Assembly: GCF_008123515.1 (NCBI RefSeq)
Contig: NZ_VSSR01000078.1
Coordinates: 1-64,000 of the forward strand
Reading direction: 5' to 3'
Source: Bradyrhizobium cytisi
GTDB lineage: Bacteria > Pseudomonadota > Alphaproteobacteria > Rhizobiales > Xanthobacteraceae
DNA length: 64,000 bases
The number at the start of each line of letters is the position of its first letter. The stretch's first letter is position 1. A model generated the notes under the pieces. That model did not search any database, had not been told where the DNA came from, and saw only the letters and a list, made by a program, of their open reading frames with translations. Shown piece by piece: positions 45,651 to 53,903 of this stretch. The position numbers and the translations under genes were made by a program.

Positions 45651-47993
45651 ATGGGTGTTGAAGGCATCGGCGCGCGCGTCGTGCGCAAGGAAGACAAGCG
45701 TTTCATTACCGGCAAGGGCCGGTACGTCGACGACATCAAATTGCTGGGCATGACCCATGCCCATTTCATCCGCAGCCCGCACGCACACGCCAAGGTGAAG
45801 AACATCGACTCTTCCGCCGCGCTGAAGATGCCGGGCGTGGTCGCGGTCCTCACCGGACAGGAGCTGGTCGACGACAAGGTCGGCAACCTCATCTGCGGCT
45901 GGGCCATCACCTCCAAGGACGGCAGCCCGATGAAGATGGGGGCATGGCCGGCGATGGCGCCGGAGACGGTGCGCTTCGTCGGACAGGCCGTGGCGGTCGT
46001 CATCGCCGACACGAAGAATCTGGCGCGCGACGCGGCCGAGGCCGTGGTCGTGGATTATGAAGAGCTGCCGGCCGTCGCCGACATCCAGGCCGCGATCAAG
46101 TCCGGCGCACCGCAGCTTCACCCTGAGGCTCCCGGCAACCAGGTCTATGACTGGGTGATCGGCGACGAGGGCGCGACGGATGCCGCCTTCGCCAAGGCCG
46201 CCAACGTCGTCAAGCTCGACGTCACCAACAACCGCCTCGCCCCGAACGCGATGGAGCCGCGCGCGGCGATCGCCGATTACGATGCGGCGGAAGAGCACTT
46301 CACTCTCTATACGACCTCGCAGAACCCGCACGTCGCTCGCCTCGTGCTGTCGGCGTTCTACAACATTGCCCCCGAGCACAAGCTGCGCGTGATCGCCCCC
46401 GACGTCGGCGGCGGCTTCGGCTCGAAAATCTTCATCTACCCGGAAGAGATGGTGGCGTTGTGGGCCTCGAAGAAGGTCGGCCGTCCCGTGAAATGGACCG
46501 GCGACCGCACCGAAGCCTTCCTCACCGACGCGCATGGCCGCGACCATATCACCCATGCCGAGATGGCGCTCGACGCCAACAACAAGATCATCGGCTTGAA
46601 GGTGAAGACCTACGCCAATTTCGGCGCGTATATGTCGCTGTTCTCGTCGTCGGTGCCGACCTATCTCTACGCGACGCTGCTGTCGGGCCAGTACAACATC
46701 CCGGCGATCCATGCCGAGGTGGTCGGGGTCTACACCAACACCACGCCGGTCGATGCCTATCGCGGCGCGGGCCGCCCCGAGGCGAGCTACCTGATCGAAC
46801 GTCTCATGGAGACGGCGGCGCGGCAGCTCAAGGTCGATCCGGCCCAGTTGCGCCGCACCAACTTCATCACCCAGTTCCCGCACCAGACGCCTGTGATCAT
46901 GGCCTATGACACCGGCGACTTTAATGCCTCGCTCGACGCCGCGATGAAGGCGATCGACTATGCCGGCTTCGCCGCCCGCAAGGCGCAAGCCAAGTCGCAA
47001 GGCAAGCTGCGCGGCATCGGCGTCTCCTGCTACATCGAGGCCTGCGGCATTGCACCGTCGAAGGCTGTCGGCAGCCTGGGCGCCGGCGTCGGTCTCTGGG
47101 AATCGGCCGAAGTGCGCGTCAACCCGGTCGGCACCATCGAGATCCTCACGGGCTCGCATAGCCACGGACAGGGGCACGAAACCACGTTCTGCCAGCTCGT
47201 CGCAGAGCGCTTGGGTGTTCCCATCAGCCAGGTCTCGATCGTCCATGGCGACACCGACAAGGTGCAGTTCGGCATGGGCACCTACGGCTCGCGGTCGGCG
47301 GCTGTCGGTCTCACTGCGATCCTGAAGGCGATGGAGAAGATGGAATCCAAGGCCAAGAAGATCGCAGCGCATGCGCTCGAAGCGTCGGAAGCCGACATCG
47401 TCATCGAGAACGGCGAGTTCAAGGTGACCGGTACCGACAAGGCGATTGCGCTGCCGATGGTTGCGCTCGCGGCCTACACCGCACACAATCTGCCTGACGG
47501 GATGGAGCCGGGCCTGAAGGAAAGCGCCTTCTACGACCCGACCAACTTCACCTTCCCGGCCGGCGCTTACATCTGCGAGCTCGAGGTCGATCCCGGCACG
47601 GGCAAGACCTCCTTCGTCAACTTCGTCGCGGCCGACGATTTCGGCCGGCTGATCAACCCGATGATCGTCGAGGGCCAGGTCCATGGCGGCCTTGCCCAGG
47701 GCATCGGACAAGCGCTGCTCGAGCACGCCATCTACGATGCCAACGGCCAGCCGGTCACGGCCTCGTTCATGGATTATTCCATGCCGCGCGCCGACGATCT
47801 GCCCTCGTTCAATCTCTCCCACACCACGACGCTGTGCCCGGGCAATCCGCTCGGCATCAAGGGTTGCGGTGAAGCCGGCGCGATCGGCGCCTCTGCGGCC
47901 GTGATCAATGCGATCACGGATGCGATCGGCAAGAACAACCTGGAAATGCCCGCAACCCCGGACCGGGTGTGGCGCACGATCCACGCGGCTTAA
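45651..47993 (+). CDS. coxL: Form II CoxL-type molybdenum hydroxylase large subunit
   Basis: A 780-residue molybdopterin subunit. The active-site loop reads AYRGAGRPEA (about 368-377), the form II signature; form I CO dehydrogenases have AYXCSFR. Other blocks are VGQAVAVVIADT, GGGFGSKIF, and near the end GIKGCGEAGAIGA with the conserved active-site Glu. Form II enzymes are linked to CO oxidation in some Bradyrhizobium, but the real substrate is often unknown. GGGAGGACCAGAC precedes the ATG. Confidence 0.9.
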   Translation: MGVEGIGARVVRKEDKRFITGKGRYVDDIKLLGMTHAHFIRSPHAHAKVKNIDSSAALKMPGVVAVLTGQELVDDKVGNLICGWAITSKDGSPMKMGAWPAMAPETVRFVGQAVAVVIADTKNLARDAAEAVVVDYEELPAVADIQAAIKSGAPQLHPEAPGNQVYDWVIGDEGATDAAFAKAANVVKLDVTNNRLAPNAMEPRAAIADYDAAEEHFTLYTTSQNPHVARLVLSAFYNIAPEHKLRVIAPDVGGGFGSKIFIYPEEMVALWASKKVGRPVKWTGDRTEAFLTDAHGRDHITHAEMALDANNKIIGLKVKTYANFGAYMSLFSSSVPTYLYATLLSGQYNIPAIHAEVVGVYTNTTPVDAYRGAGRPEASYLIERLMETAARQLKVDPAQLRRTNFITQFPHQTPVIMAYDTGDFNASLDAAMKAIDYAGFAARKAQAKSQGKLRGIGVSCYIEACGIAPSKAVGSLGAGVGLWESAEVRVNPVGTIEILTGSHSHGQGHETTFCQLVAERLGVPISQVSIVHGDTDKVQFGMGTYGSRSAAVGLTAILKAMEKMESKAKKIAAHALEASEADIVIENGEFKVTGTDKAIALPMVALAAYTAHNLPDGMEPGLKESAFYDPTNFTFPAGAYICELEVDPGTGKTSFVNFVAADDFGRLINPMIVEGQVHGGLAQGIGQALLEHAIYDANGQPVTASFMDYSMPRADDLPSFNLSHTTTLCPGNPLGIKGCGEAGAIGASAAVINAITDAIGKNNLEMPATPDRVWRTIHAA

Positions 47994-48008
47994 GAGGGAG
48001 CATCAAAG

Positions 48009-48809
48009 ATGTATCAGACCACTTATCATCGCGCCTCCTCGGTCGACGAGGCCGCCGCTCTCTTCGCCAAGGGCAGTGAGGCGAAATTTCTCGCAGGCGG
48101 CCAGACGCTGCTGCCGGTGATGAAGCAGCGGCTCGCCAGCCCCTCCGACGTGATCGATCTCGGCAGGATCAAGGAGCTGATCGGCATCGAGGCCTCCGGC
48201 GACACGCTGAGCGTCAAGGCCGCCACGCCGCATTACGAGGTCGCGACCAGCGATGCTGTGAAGAAAGCGATACCCGCGCTCGCCTATCTCGCCTCGCTGA
48301 TCGGCGACCCCGCCGTGCGCTACCGCGGCACGATCGGTGGCTCGCTCGCCAACAACGATCCGGCCGCGGATTATCCGGCCGCGACGCTGGCACTCGGCGC
48401 AACGATCAAGACCAACAAGCGCTCGATTGCGGCGGACGACTATTTCAAGGGCCTGTTCACGACAGCCCTTGAAGACGGCGAGATTATCACCGCCGTCTCG
48501 TTCCCGGTTCCTGCGAAAGCCGGTTATGCGAAATTCCCGCATCCAGCCTCGCGCTTTGCGCTGACCGCAGTCTTCGTCGCGCAAATGAAGTCGGGCGAGA
48601 TCCGCGCCGCCGCGACCGGCGCTTCGCAGAGCGGCGTGATGCGGGTGCCTGCAATCGAGGCAGCGCTGAAGGCGAACTGGTCGCCGACAGCAATCGATGG
48701 CGTGAACATTTCGGCGAGCAATCTGCTGGCCGACATTCACGGCAGTGCAGAGTACCGCGCCAACCTCATCAAAGTGATGGCGCAGCGCGCCGTAACTGCC
48801 GCTGGCTGA
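48009..48809 (+). CDS. coxM: Form II CO dehydrogenase-type medium subunit, FAD protein
   Basis: A 266-residue FAD-binding subunit. The two FAD motifs are KFLAGGQTLLPVMKQR (about 28-43) and IGGSLANNDPAADYPAA (about 113-129). It completes the heterotrimer with CoxS and CoxL. The start is 15 bp after the coxL stop with GAGGGAG between. A strong terminator follows. Confidence 0.92.
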   Translation: MYQTTYHRASSVDEAAALFAKGSEAKFLAGGQTLLPVMKQRLASPSDVIDLGRIKELIGIEASGDTLSVKAATPHYEVATSDAVKKAIPALAYLASLIGDPAVRYRGTIGGSLANNDPAADYPAATLALGATIKTNKRSIAADDYFKGLFTTALEDGEIITAVSFPVPAKAGYAKFPHPASRFALTAVFVAQMKSGEIRAAATGASQSGVMRVPAIEAALKANWSPTAIDGVNISASNLLADIHGSAEYRANLIKVMAQRAVTAAG

Positions 48810-48832
48810 TAGCGCCTCAACACAAATCTTCT

Positions 48833-48860
48833 GCGGCGCGCAGCAATGCGCGCCGCTTTT
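48833..48860 (+). terminator. Rho-independent terminator after coxM
   Basis: A perfect 9-bp GC stem GCGGCGCGC/GCGCGCCGC with a 6-base loop, followed directly by TTTT. It lies 23 bases after the coxM stop. Confidence 0.85.
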
Positions 48861-49010
48861 ATGATGCGCCCATGCGTGAAAAGCGCTTGCCTCGTTGGCG
48901 TGAAGGCGAGAAAAGTTAATCAGCCAATTAACTCGCCCCAGAGAGGAACGTCCGGCGCGGCTGCCGACCAATCGGCATCCGCCGCCCGCGACCCAAGGAA
49001 AACAAAACCC

Positions 49011-50123
49011 GTGCTCGACAAACCCGCCAAGAACACATCCGTCGGCACTTCAGGCCCGCTCGCGGGCTTCCGCGTCGTCGAATTCGCCGGCATCGGACCC
49101 GGCCCGTTCGCCTGCATGATGCTGGCCGACATGGGCGCCGATGTCGTCACGCTCGACCGCGTCGGCGCCAAGAAGAGCCTGAAGTCGGTGGCGGGCCGCG
49201 GTCGCACGGTGATCGAGCTCGACCTCAAGGACAAGGAGTCCATCGCACAGGTGCTCGACCTGCTCGCCAGCGCCGACGCGCTGGTCGAAGGTTTTCGCCC
49301 CGGCGTGATGGAACGGCTCGGCCTTGGCCCCGATATCGTGCTCGCGCGCAATCCAAAGCTCGTCTACGGCCGCATGACCGGTTGGGGCCAGGAAGGCCCG
49401 CTTGCGAATGCAGCCGGCCATGACATCAACTACATCTCGATCACCGGTGCGCTCGCCGCGATCGGACCTGAGGAAGCGCCGGTGCCGCCGCTCAACCTGG
49501 TTGGCGATTTCGGCGGCGGGGCGCTCTATCTGGTCGTCGGCGTGCTCGCCGCACTGCTGGAAGCCTCGAGGTCCGGCAAGGGCCAGGTGGTCGACGCCGC
49601 GATGTGCGACGGCGCGGCATCGCTGATGTCGTTCTTCTTCGACATGAAAACGCTCGGCCGCTGGACCGAAGGTCGCAACCGGAACTTCCTCGACGGCGGC
49701 GCCCACTTTTACGGCGTCTATGAATGCGCCTGCGGCCATTTCGTTTCGATCGGCTCGATCGAGCCGCAGTTCTACGCGCTGCTGCGCGAGCACGCAGGCC
49801 TGCTAGATGCCGATTTCGACGCGCAGATGGATCCCAAGGCCTGGCCCGCGCTGAAGGAGAAGCTGAAGGCCGTGTTCAAGAGCAAGACGCGCGAGGACTG
49901 GTGCAAGATCATGGAAGGCAGCGACATCTGCTTCGCGCCGGTGCTGACCATGTCGGAAGCGACGCAGCATCCACACATGGTCGCGCGAAACGTGTTCGTC
50001 GAACGCCACGGCGTGAAGCAGCCCGCACCGGCGCCGCGCTTCTCGCGCACGCCGTCCGTGGTGCGCGAGCCGGAGGGCGCTGAGATCGCGGCGGTGATGC
50101 AGGCGTGGAAAGCGGCGAAGTAA
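49011..50123 (+). CDS. CaiB/BaiF family CoA transferase or alpha-methylacyl-CoA racemase
   Basis: A 370-residue class III CoA-transferase fold. FRVVEFAGIGPGPFACMMLADMGADVV opens the domain; GRMTGWGQEGPLANAAGHDINYISITGALAAIG follows, with the His and Asp region expected for racemases (GHDINY). This resembles alpha-methylacyl-CoA racemase more than formyl-CoA transferase. A GTG at 49011 with AAGGAA upstream is preferred; the longer ORF runs into the terminator region. It is separate from the cox operon. Confidence 0.82.
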   Translation: MLDKPAKNTSVGTSGPLAGFRVVEFAGIGPGPFACMMLADMGADVVTLDRVGAKKSLKSVAGRGRTVIELDLKDKESIAQVLDLLASADALVEGFRPGVMERLGLGPDIVLARNPKLVYGRMTGWGQEGPLANAAGHDINYISITGALAAIGPEEAPVPPLNLVGDFGGGALYLVVGVLAALLEASRSGKGQVVDAAMCDGAASLMSFFFDMKTLGRWTEGRNRNFLDGGAHFYGVYECACGHFVSIGSIEPQFYALLREHAGLLDADFDAQMDPKAWPALKEKLKAVFKSKTREDWCKIMEGSDICFAPVLTMSEATQHPHMVARNVFVERHGVKQPAPAPRFSRTPSVVREPEGAEIAAVMQAWKAAK

Positions 50124-50140
50124 CCCCCGTCGCACGATCC

Positions 50141-50235
50141 TGTAGGGTGGGCAAAGGCGCTCTTGCGCCGTGCCCACCATCTCTCCACGAATCCGGTAGA
50201 GGTGGTGGGCACGCTCACGCTTTGCCCACCCTACA
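50141..50235. repeat. Palindromic intergenic element, family C
   Basis: TGTAGGGTGGGCAAAG at the left and CTTTGCCCACCCTACA at the right are perfect complements. Inner arms GCCGTGCCCACCA and TGGTGGGCACG also pair. It lies between two convergent genes. Confidence 0.7.
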
Positions 50236-50252
50236 GCAGCGCGGCTGACGGC

Positions 50253-51371
50253 CTAAGCCGCATCCTCCACCTTCAACACCCCGCGCCGGATCTGATCCTC
50301 CTCGATCGACTCGAACAGGGCTTTGAAATTGCCCTCGCCAAAGCCGTCGTCGCCCTTGCGCTCGATGAACTCGAAGAAGATCGGGCCGATCGCATTGGCC
50401 GAGAATATCTGCAGCAGCACCTTGGTCTGGCCACCGTCGACCACGCCCTCGCCGTCGATGAGAATGCCGTTCTTCTGCAAGCGTGCGACGTCCTCGCCAT
50501 GCTTGGGCAGGCGCGCATCGATGCGTTCGAAATAGGTCTCGGGCGGCGCCGGCATGAACGGCAGGCCTGCTTCGCGCAGGCCTTCGATGGCGCGGTAGAT
50601 GTCGCGGCAGCCGCAGGCGATGTGCTGGATGCCTTCGCCGCGATAGATTTTCAGATACTCCTCGATCTGGCCGGAGTCGCCGGCGTCCTCGTTGATCGGA
50701 ATCCGGATCTTGCCGTCCGGGCTGGTCAGCGCGCGCGAGAACAGGCCCGAGGCGCGGCCCTCGATGTCGAAGAAGCGGATCTGACGGAAGTTGAACAACT
50801 TTTCATAGAAGCCGGTCCAGACGTCCATACGGCCGCGATGGACGTTGTGGGTGAGGTGATCGAGATAGAACAGGCCCGCACCGACCGGCCGCGGATCGCG
50901 TGCGCCTAGCCACTCGAACTCGGCATCATAGGCCGAGCCGTTGGCACCGTAGCGGTCGACGAAATAGAGCAGGCTGCCGCCGATGCCCTTGATCGCGGGC
51001 ACGTTGAGCGTCTTCTGCGCGGACGGCACATCGGCTGGCTCCGCACCGAGCGCAATCGCCCGGTCATACGCGACCTTCGCATCGACCACGCGGAACGCCA
51101 TCGACGGCGCGCAGGGGCCGTGTGCGGCGACGAACTCGTAACCGTGGGTGCCGGGCTCCTCGTTGACGAGATAGTTGATGTCGCCCTGGCGATAGACCGT
51201 GATTGTCTTGGTCTTGTGCCGCGCGACGGGCGCATAGCCCATCAGCTTGAACAGGTCATGCAGCTCTTGCGGATTGGGATGCGCATATTCGACGAACTCG
51301 AAGCCGTCGGTGCCCATCGGATTGTCGGCTGTGATCGTGGCCGGCGGTGCATCGTGCGGAAACGGACCCAT
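50253..51371 (-). CDS. hppD: 4-hydroxyphenylpyruvate dioxygenase
   Basis: A 372-residue non-haem Fe(II) dioxygenase making homogentisate from 4-hydroxyphenylpyruvate in tyrosine breakdown. The facial triad segments are present: YLDHLTHNV, GIQHIACGC and FFEFIERKG, followed by the gate helix GFGEGNFKALFESIE. It is divergent from an Lrp/AsnC regulator. Its product feeds hmgA and fahA, about 3 kb away. Confidence 0.96.
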   Translation of the reverse strand: MGPFPHDAPPATITADNPMGTDGFEFVEYAHPNPQELHDLFKLMGYAPVARHKTKTITVYRQGDINYLVNEEPGTHGYEFVAAHGPCAPSMAFRVVDAKVAYDRAIALGAEPADVPSAQKTLNVPAIKGIGGSLLYFVDRYGANGSAYDAEFEWLGARDPRPVGAGLFYLDHLTHNVHRGRMDVWTGFYEKLFNFRQIRFFDIEGRASGLFSRALTSPDGKIRIPINEDAGDSGQIEEYLKIYRGEGIQHIACGCRDIYRAIEGLREAGLPFMPAPPETYFERIDARLPKHGEDVARLQKNGILIDGEGVVDGGQTKVLLQIFSANAIGPIFFEFIERKGDDGFGEGNFKALFESIEEDQIRRGVLKVEDAA

Positions 51372-51452
51372 GCTGCTCTCCCAATCTGCTGCTGGGATGA
51401 ACTATCCTTCACGGGACGCGCAATGAGCGTGCAAATGGACCGCGTTTTGGCT

Positions 51453-51466
51453 ATCGTACGCACGAT
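51453..51466. promoter_or_regulatory. Candidate Lrp-type operator before hppD
   Basis: ATCGT-ACGC-ACGAT, flanked by TTTTG on the left and CAAAA on the right, lies in the 121-bp gap between hppD and the divergent Lrp gene. A dyad here suits control of both genes; inferred. Confidence 0.4.
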
Positions 51467-51492
51467 CCGTGCACAAAATGGACAAATGACGC

Positions 51493-51972
51493 ATGATTCC
51501 GCTGGATGCCTTCGACCTCAAGATCCTGGGCGCACTCCAGGATGACGGCCGCCTCACCAACCAGGAGCTTGCCGAGCAAGCCGGCCTCTCGGCTTCGCAA
51601 TGCTCGCGCCGGCGAATGCGGCTGGAGGAAGAGAAGATTATCGCTGGCTATCACGCCGACCTCTCCAGCGAGGCGCTAGGCTTCGGCGTGATCGCCTTCA
51701 TCCAGGTGGGACTTGCGACCCACTCGCCGGACAATTCAAAACGCTTCCGGGCGCTGGTCAACCGCATCGACGAGATCCAGGAGGCCTATTCGCTCACGGG
51801 CGACGCCGACTATGTGCTGAAAGCCGTGCTGCGCGATCTCAAAGGGCTCTCCAACCTCGTCAACGACGTGCTGATGCCGCACCAGAGCGTGGCGCATGTG
51901 CGCTCCTCGATCGTGCTGGACCGGCTGAAGGAAAGCTCCAAGCTGCCGCTGAAAGATTTGAAGGCTGGCTGA
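51493..51972 (+). CDS. Lrp/AsnC family regulator next to hppD
   Basis: A 159-residue regulator with winged helix-turn-helix (LDAFDLKILGALQDDGRLTNQELAEQAGLSASQCSRRRMRLEEEKII) and a RAM domain (FGVIAFIQVGL, AYSLTGDADYVLKAVLRDLK). It probably controls hppD in response to an aromatic amino acid. It begins 121 bp from the hppD start on the other strand. Confidence 0.92.
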   Translation: MIPLDAFDLKILGALQDDGRLTNQELAEQAGLSASQCSRRRMRLEEEKIIAGYHADLSSEALGFGVIAFIQVGLATHSPDNSKRFRALVNRIDEIQEAYSLTGDADYVLKAVLRDLKGLSNLVNDVLMPHQSVAHVRSSIVLDRLKESSKLPLKDLKAG

Positions 51973-52046
51973 AATCGAGGGAACTACGCCATTCGCGCCG
52001 CGCGCGCGATCTGCGATGATCCCGGCCAGCTCTCGGAGATTGACCC

Positions 52047-52358
52047 ATGGCGCTCCAGCTTCGACCGAACTGCGAATATTGCGATCGCGACCTGCCGCCT
52101 GATGCAACGGATGCGCGGATCTGCTCCTATGAATGCACGTTCTGTGCGGATTGCGTGGAGACAAAGCTCTCCAACGTCTGCCCGAACTGCGGCGGCGGCT
52201 TTGCCCCGCGCCCGATCAGGCCGACGCAGGAGTGGCGCCCGGGCGTATGCACGAGCAAGCAGGCGCCGTCCGACAAGCGGGTGCATTTGAAGTACAGCCT
52301 CGACGACGTCGCAGCACACTGCGCGAGGGTCAAGGGCGTGCCGCCGGAGAAGCGCTGA
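52047..52358 (+). CDS. DUF1272 domain protein, zinc-ribbon type
   Basis: A 103-residue protein. The N-terminal 55 residues match DUF1272: LRPNCEYCDRDLPP, ARICSYECTFCADCVET, VCPNCGGGF. Eight cysteines in CxxC-type pairs probably bind two zinc ions. The C-terminal half is basic and disordered-looking. The function is unknown. It is 74 bp after the Lrp gene on the same strand. Confidence 0.85.
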   Translation: MALQLRPNCEYCDRDLPPDATDARICSYECTFCADCVETKLSNVCPNCGGGFAPRPIRPTQEWRPGVCTSKQAPSDKRVHLKYSLDDVAAHCARVKGVPPEKR

Positions 52359-52368
52359 GCTCTCTCCA

Positions 52369-52485
52369 CGTCATTGCGAGGAGCTCGCGACAAAATTGCG
52401 AAGCAATTTTGCGCTGATGCGACGAAGCAATCCAGACTGCCGCTGCGGAGAGATTCTGGATTGCTTCGCTGCGCTCGCAATGACG
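52369..52485. repeat. Palindromic intergenic element, family D
   Basis: Left arm CGTCATTGCGAGGAGC and right arm GCTCGCAATGACG pair, and inner GCGAAGCAATCCAGA-like words are complementary (GACGAAGCAATCCAGA with TCTGGATTGCTTCG). It lies between convergent genes, with no coding content. Confidence 0.7.
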
Positions 52486-52507
52486 GAGTTTGTCGCGATA
52501 ACGGAAT

Positions 52508-53779
52508 TCACTCCGCCGGCACAATCGTCCCCTCGACCTCGCCGAACCCGACGCGATAACCATTCCCCTGGCACCAGCCGCGCATGACAATGCTGTCGCC
52601 GTCTTCCAGGAACGAGCGTTTGACGCCGCCGGGCAATTCCACTGGCTCAGTGCCGTTCCAGCTGATCTCCAGCAAGCTGCCGCGCTGGTTCTTCTCAGGG
52701 CCGGAAATGGTGCCGCTGCCGAGGAGATCGCCGACATTCATCGCGCAGCCAGAGGAGGCGTGATGCATCAGCTGCTGCACCGAGGACCAGTACATATACT
52801 TGAAGTTTGTCCGGCTGATGCCGGCAGGCGCATTGGCGCCGGCGCCATGCAAGGAGACGTCGAGCTCCAGATCGTAATTCTGCGGCTTTGCCTGCTTGAG
52901 ATAATCGAGCGGCTCCGGCTCCTGCGTCGGCCCCTTCAGGCGGAACGGCTCCAGTGCTTCGCGCGTCACCACCCACGGGCTGATCGAGGTCGCGAACGCT
53001 TTCGCCAGGAACGGGCCGAGCGGCACATATTCCCATTGCTGGATGTCGCGCGCGCTCCAGTCGTTGAGCAGCACGAAGCCGAAGATCATCTCTTCGGCCT
53101 GTTGCTCGGTGAGCATACCGCCCATGGCTGAGGGCTGGCCGACCACGACGCCCATCTCCAGCTCGAAATCGAGCCGCTTGCACGGGCCAAAACTCGGCAC
53201 TTCCGCATTCGGCGGCTTCAACTGCCCGCGCGGCCGCTTCACCTTGGTGCCCGAGACCACGACGGTGGACGCGCGGCCGTTATAGCCGATCGGCATGTGC
53301 AGCCAGTTCGGCTGCAGCGCATTATCCTTGCCGCGGAACATCACGCCGACATTGGTGGCGTGCTCTTTCGACGAATAGAAGTCGGTATAGCCGGAGACCG
53401 CGAACGGCAGATGCAGTATCACCTCGCGCATCGGCACCAGCGCCTGCTTGCGCAGCTCCTCATTGTCGCGCAGCTCCGGATGATCGTGGCGCAGCAGCTC
53501 GCTGATGCGCGCCCGCGTCCCGGTCCAGACTTTTGGCCCGAGCGCCATGAAGGGATTGAGCGAAGGGCCGGAGAACACGCCGAGCGGACCGACATCGAGC
53601 CGCGAGTCCTGCTCGAGCTCCCAGAGATCGAGCACATAGTTGCCGATCGCAACGCCACCGCGCGGCGTCGGATTACGCGCGGTCGAGAACACGCCATAGG
53701 GCAGGTTCTGGATCGGGAAGTCGGAGGCGGGGTCGACCTCGATGAAGGAACGGAGGCTGGGATCGTTGGGGTGGGGCAC
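52508..53779 (-). CDS. fahA: Fumarylacetoacetase
   Basis: About 423 residues. It hydrolyses fumarylacetoacetate to fumarate and acetoacetate, the last step of homogentisate breakdown. The N-terminal SH3-like part starts PSLRSFIEV, and the C-terminal catalytic domain has DFYSSKEHATNVG (metal and His region), FELEMGVVVGQ and LLNDWSARDIQQWEYVPLGPF. A GTG at 53779 has GGAG 6 bases upstream. A longer ORF beginning MAGTSPAMT is translated repeat DNA and is rejected as a start. No maleylacetoacetate isomerase gene is in the window. Confidence 0.94.
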   Translation of the reverse strand: MPHPNDPSLRSFIEVDPASDFPIQNLPYGVFSTARNPTPRGGVAIGNYVLDLWELEQDSRLDVGPLGVFSGPSLNPFMALGPKVWTGTRARISELLRHDHPELRDNEELRKQALVPMREVILHLPFAVSGYTDFYSSKEHATNVGVMFRGKDNALQPNWLHMPIGYNGRASTVVVSGTKVKRPRGQLKPPNAEVPSFGPCKRLDFELEMGVVVGQPSAMGGMLTEQQAEEMIFGFVLLNDWSARDIQQWEYVPLGPFLAKAFATSISPWVVTREALEPFRLKGPTQEPEPLDYLKQAKPQNYDLELDVSLHGAGANAPAGISRTNFKYMYWSSVQQLMHHASSGCAMNVGDLLGSGTISGPEKNQRGSLLEISWNGTEPVELPGGVKRSFLEDGDSIVMRGWCQGNGYRVGFGEVEGTIVPAE

Positions 53780-53800
53780 ATGAATCTCCGGACTTGAGAC

Positions 53801-53887
53801 CGTCATGGCCGGGCTTGTCCCGGCCATCCACGATCTTTCCTCTGCGCATCAAGACGTGGATGCCCGGGACAAGCCCGGGCATGACGG
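53801..53887. repeat. Palindromic intergenic element, family E, between hmgA and fahA
   Basis: CGTCATGGCCGGGCTTGTCCCGGCCATCCACG on the left pairs with CGTGGATGCCCGGGACAAGCCCGGGCATGACG on the right. It sits inside what otherwise reads as one operon, just upstream of the fahA start. Confidence 0.7.
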
Positions 53888-53903
53888 CGACATAGTTGGA
53901 CGG

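Noticed and set aside
45621..47984. A 787-residue open frame on the minus strand opposite coxL
   Set aside because: It mirrors the coxL codons, is rich in Arg, Asp and Gly without any domain, and coxL is certain. It is an antisense shadow caused by high GC.
48846..49010. A 55-residue N-terminal extension of the CaiB-like protein
   Set aside because: It overlaps the coxM terminator region and has no similarity to the family; a GTG at 49011 has a ribosome site.
53780..53827. N-terminal extension of fumarylacetoacetase starting MAGTSPAMT
   Set aside because: This is translated palindromic repeat. A GTG at 53779 with a good ribosome site begins the family homology.
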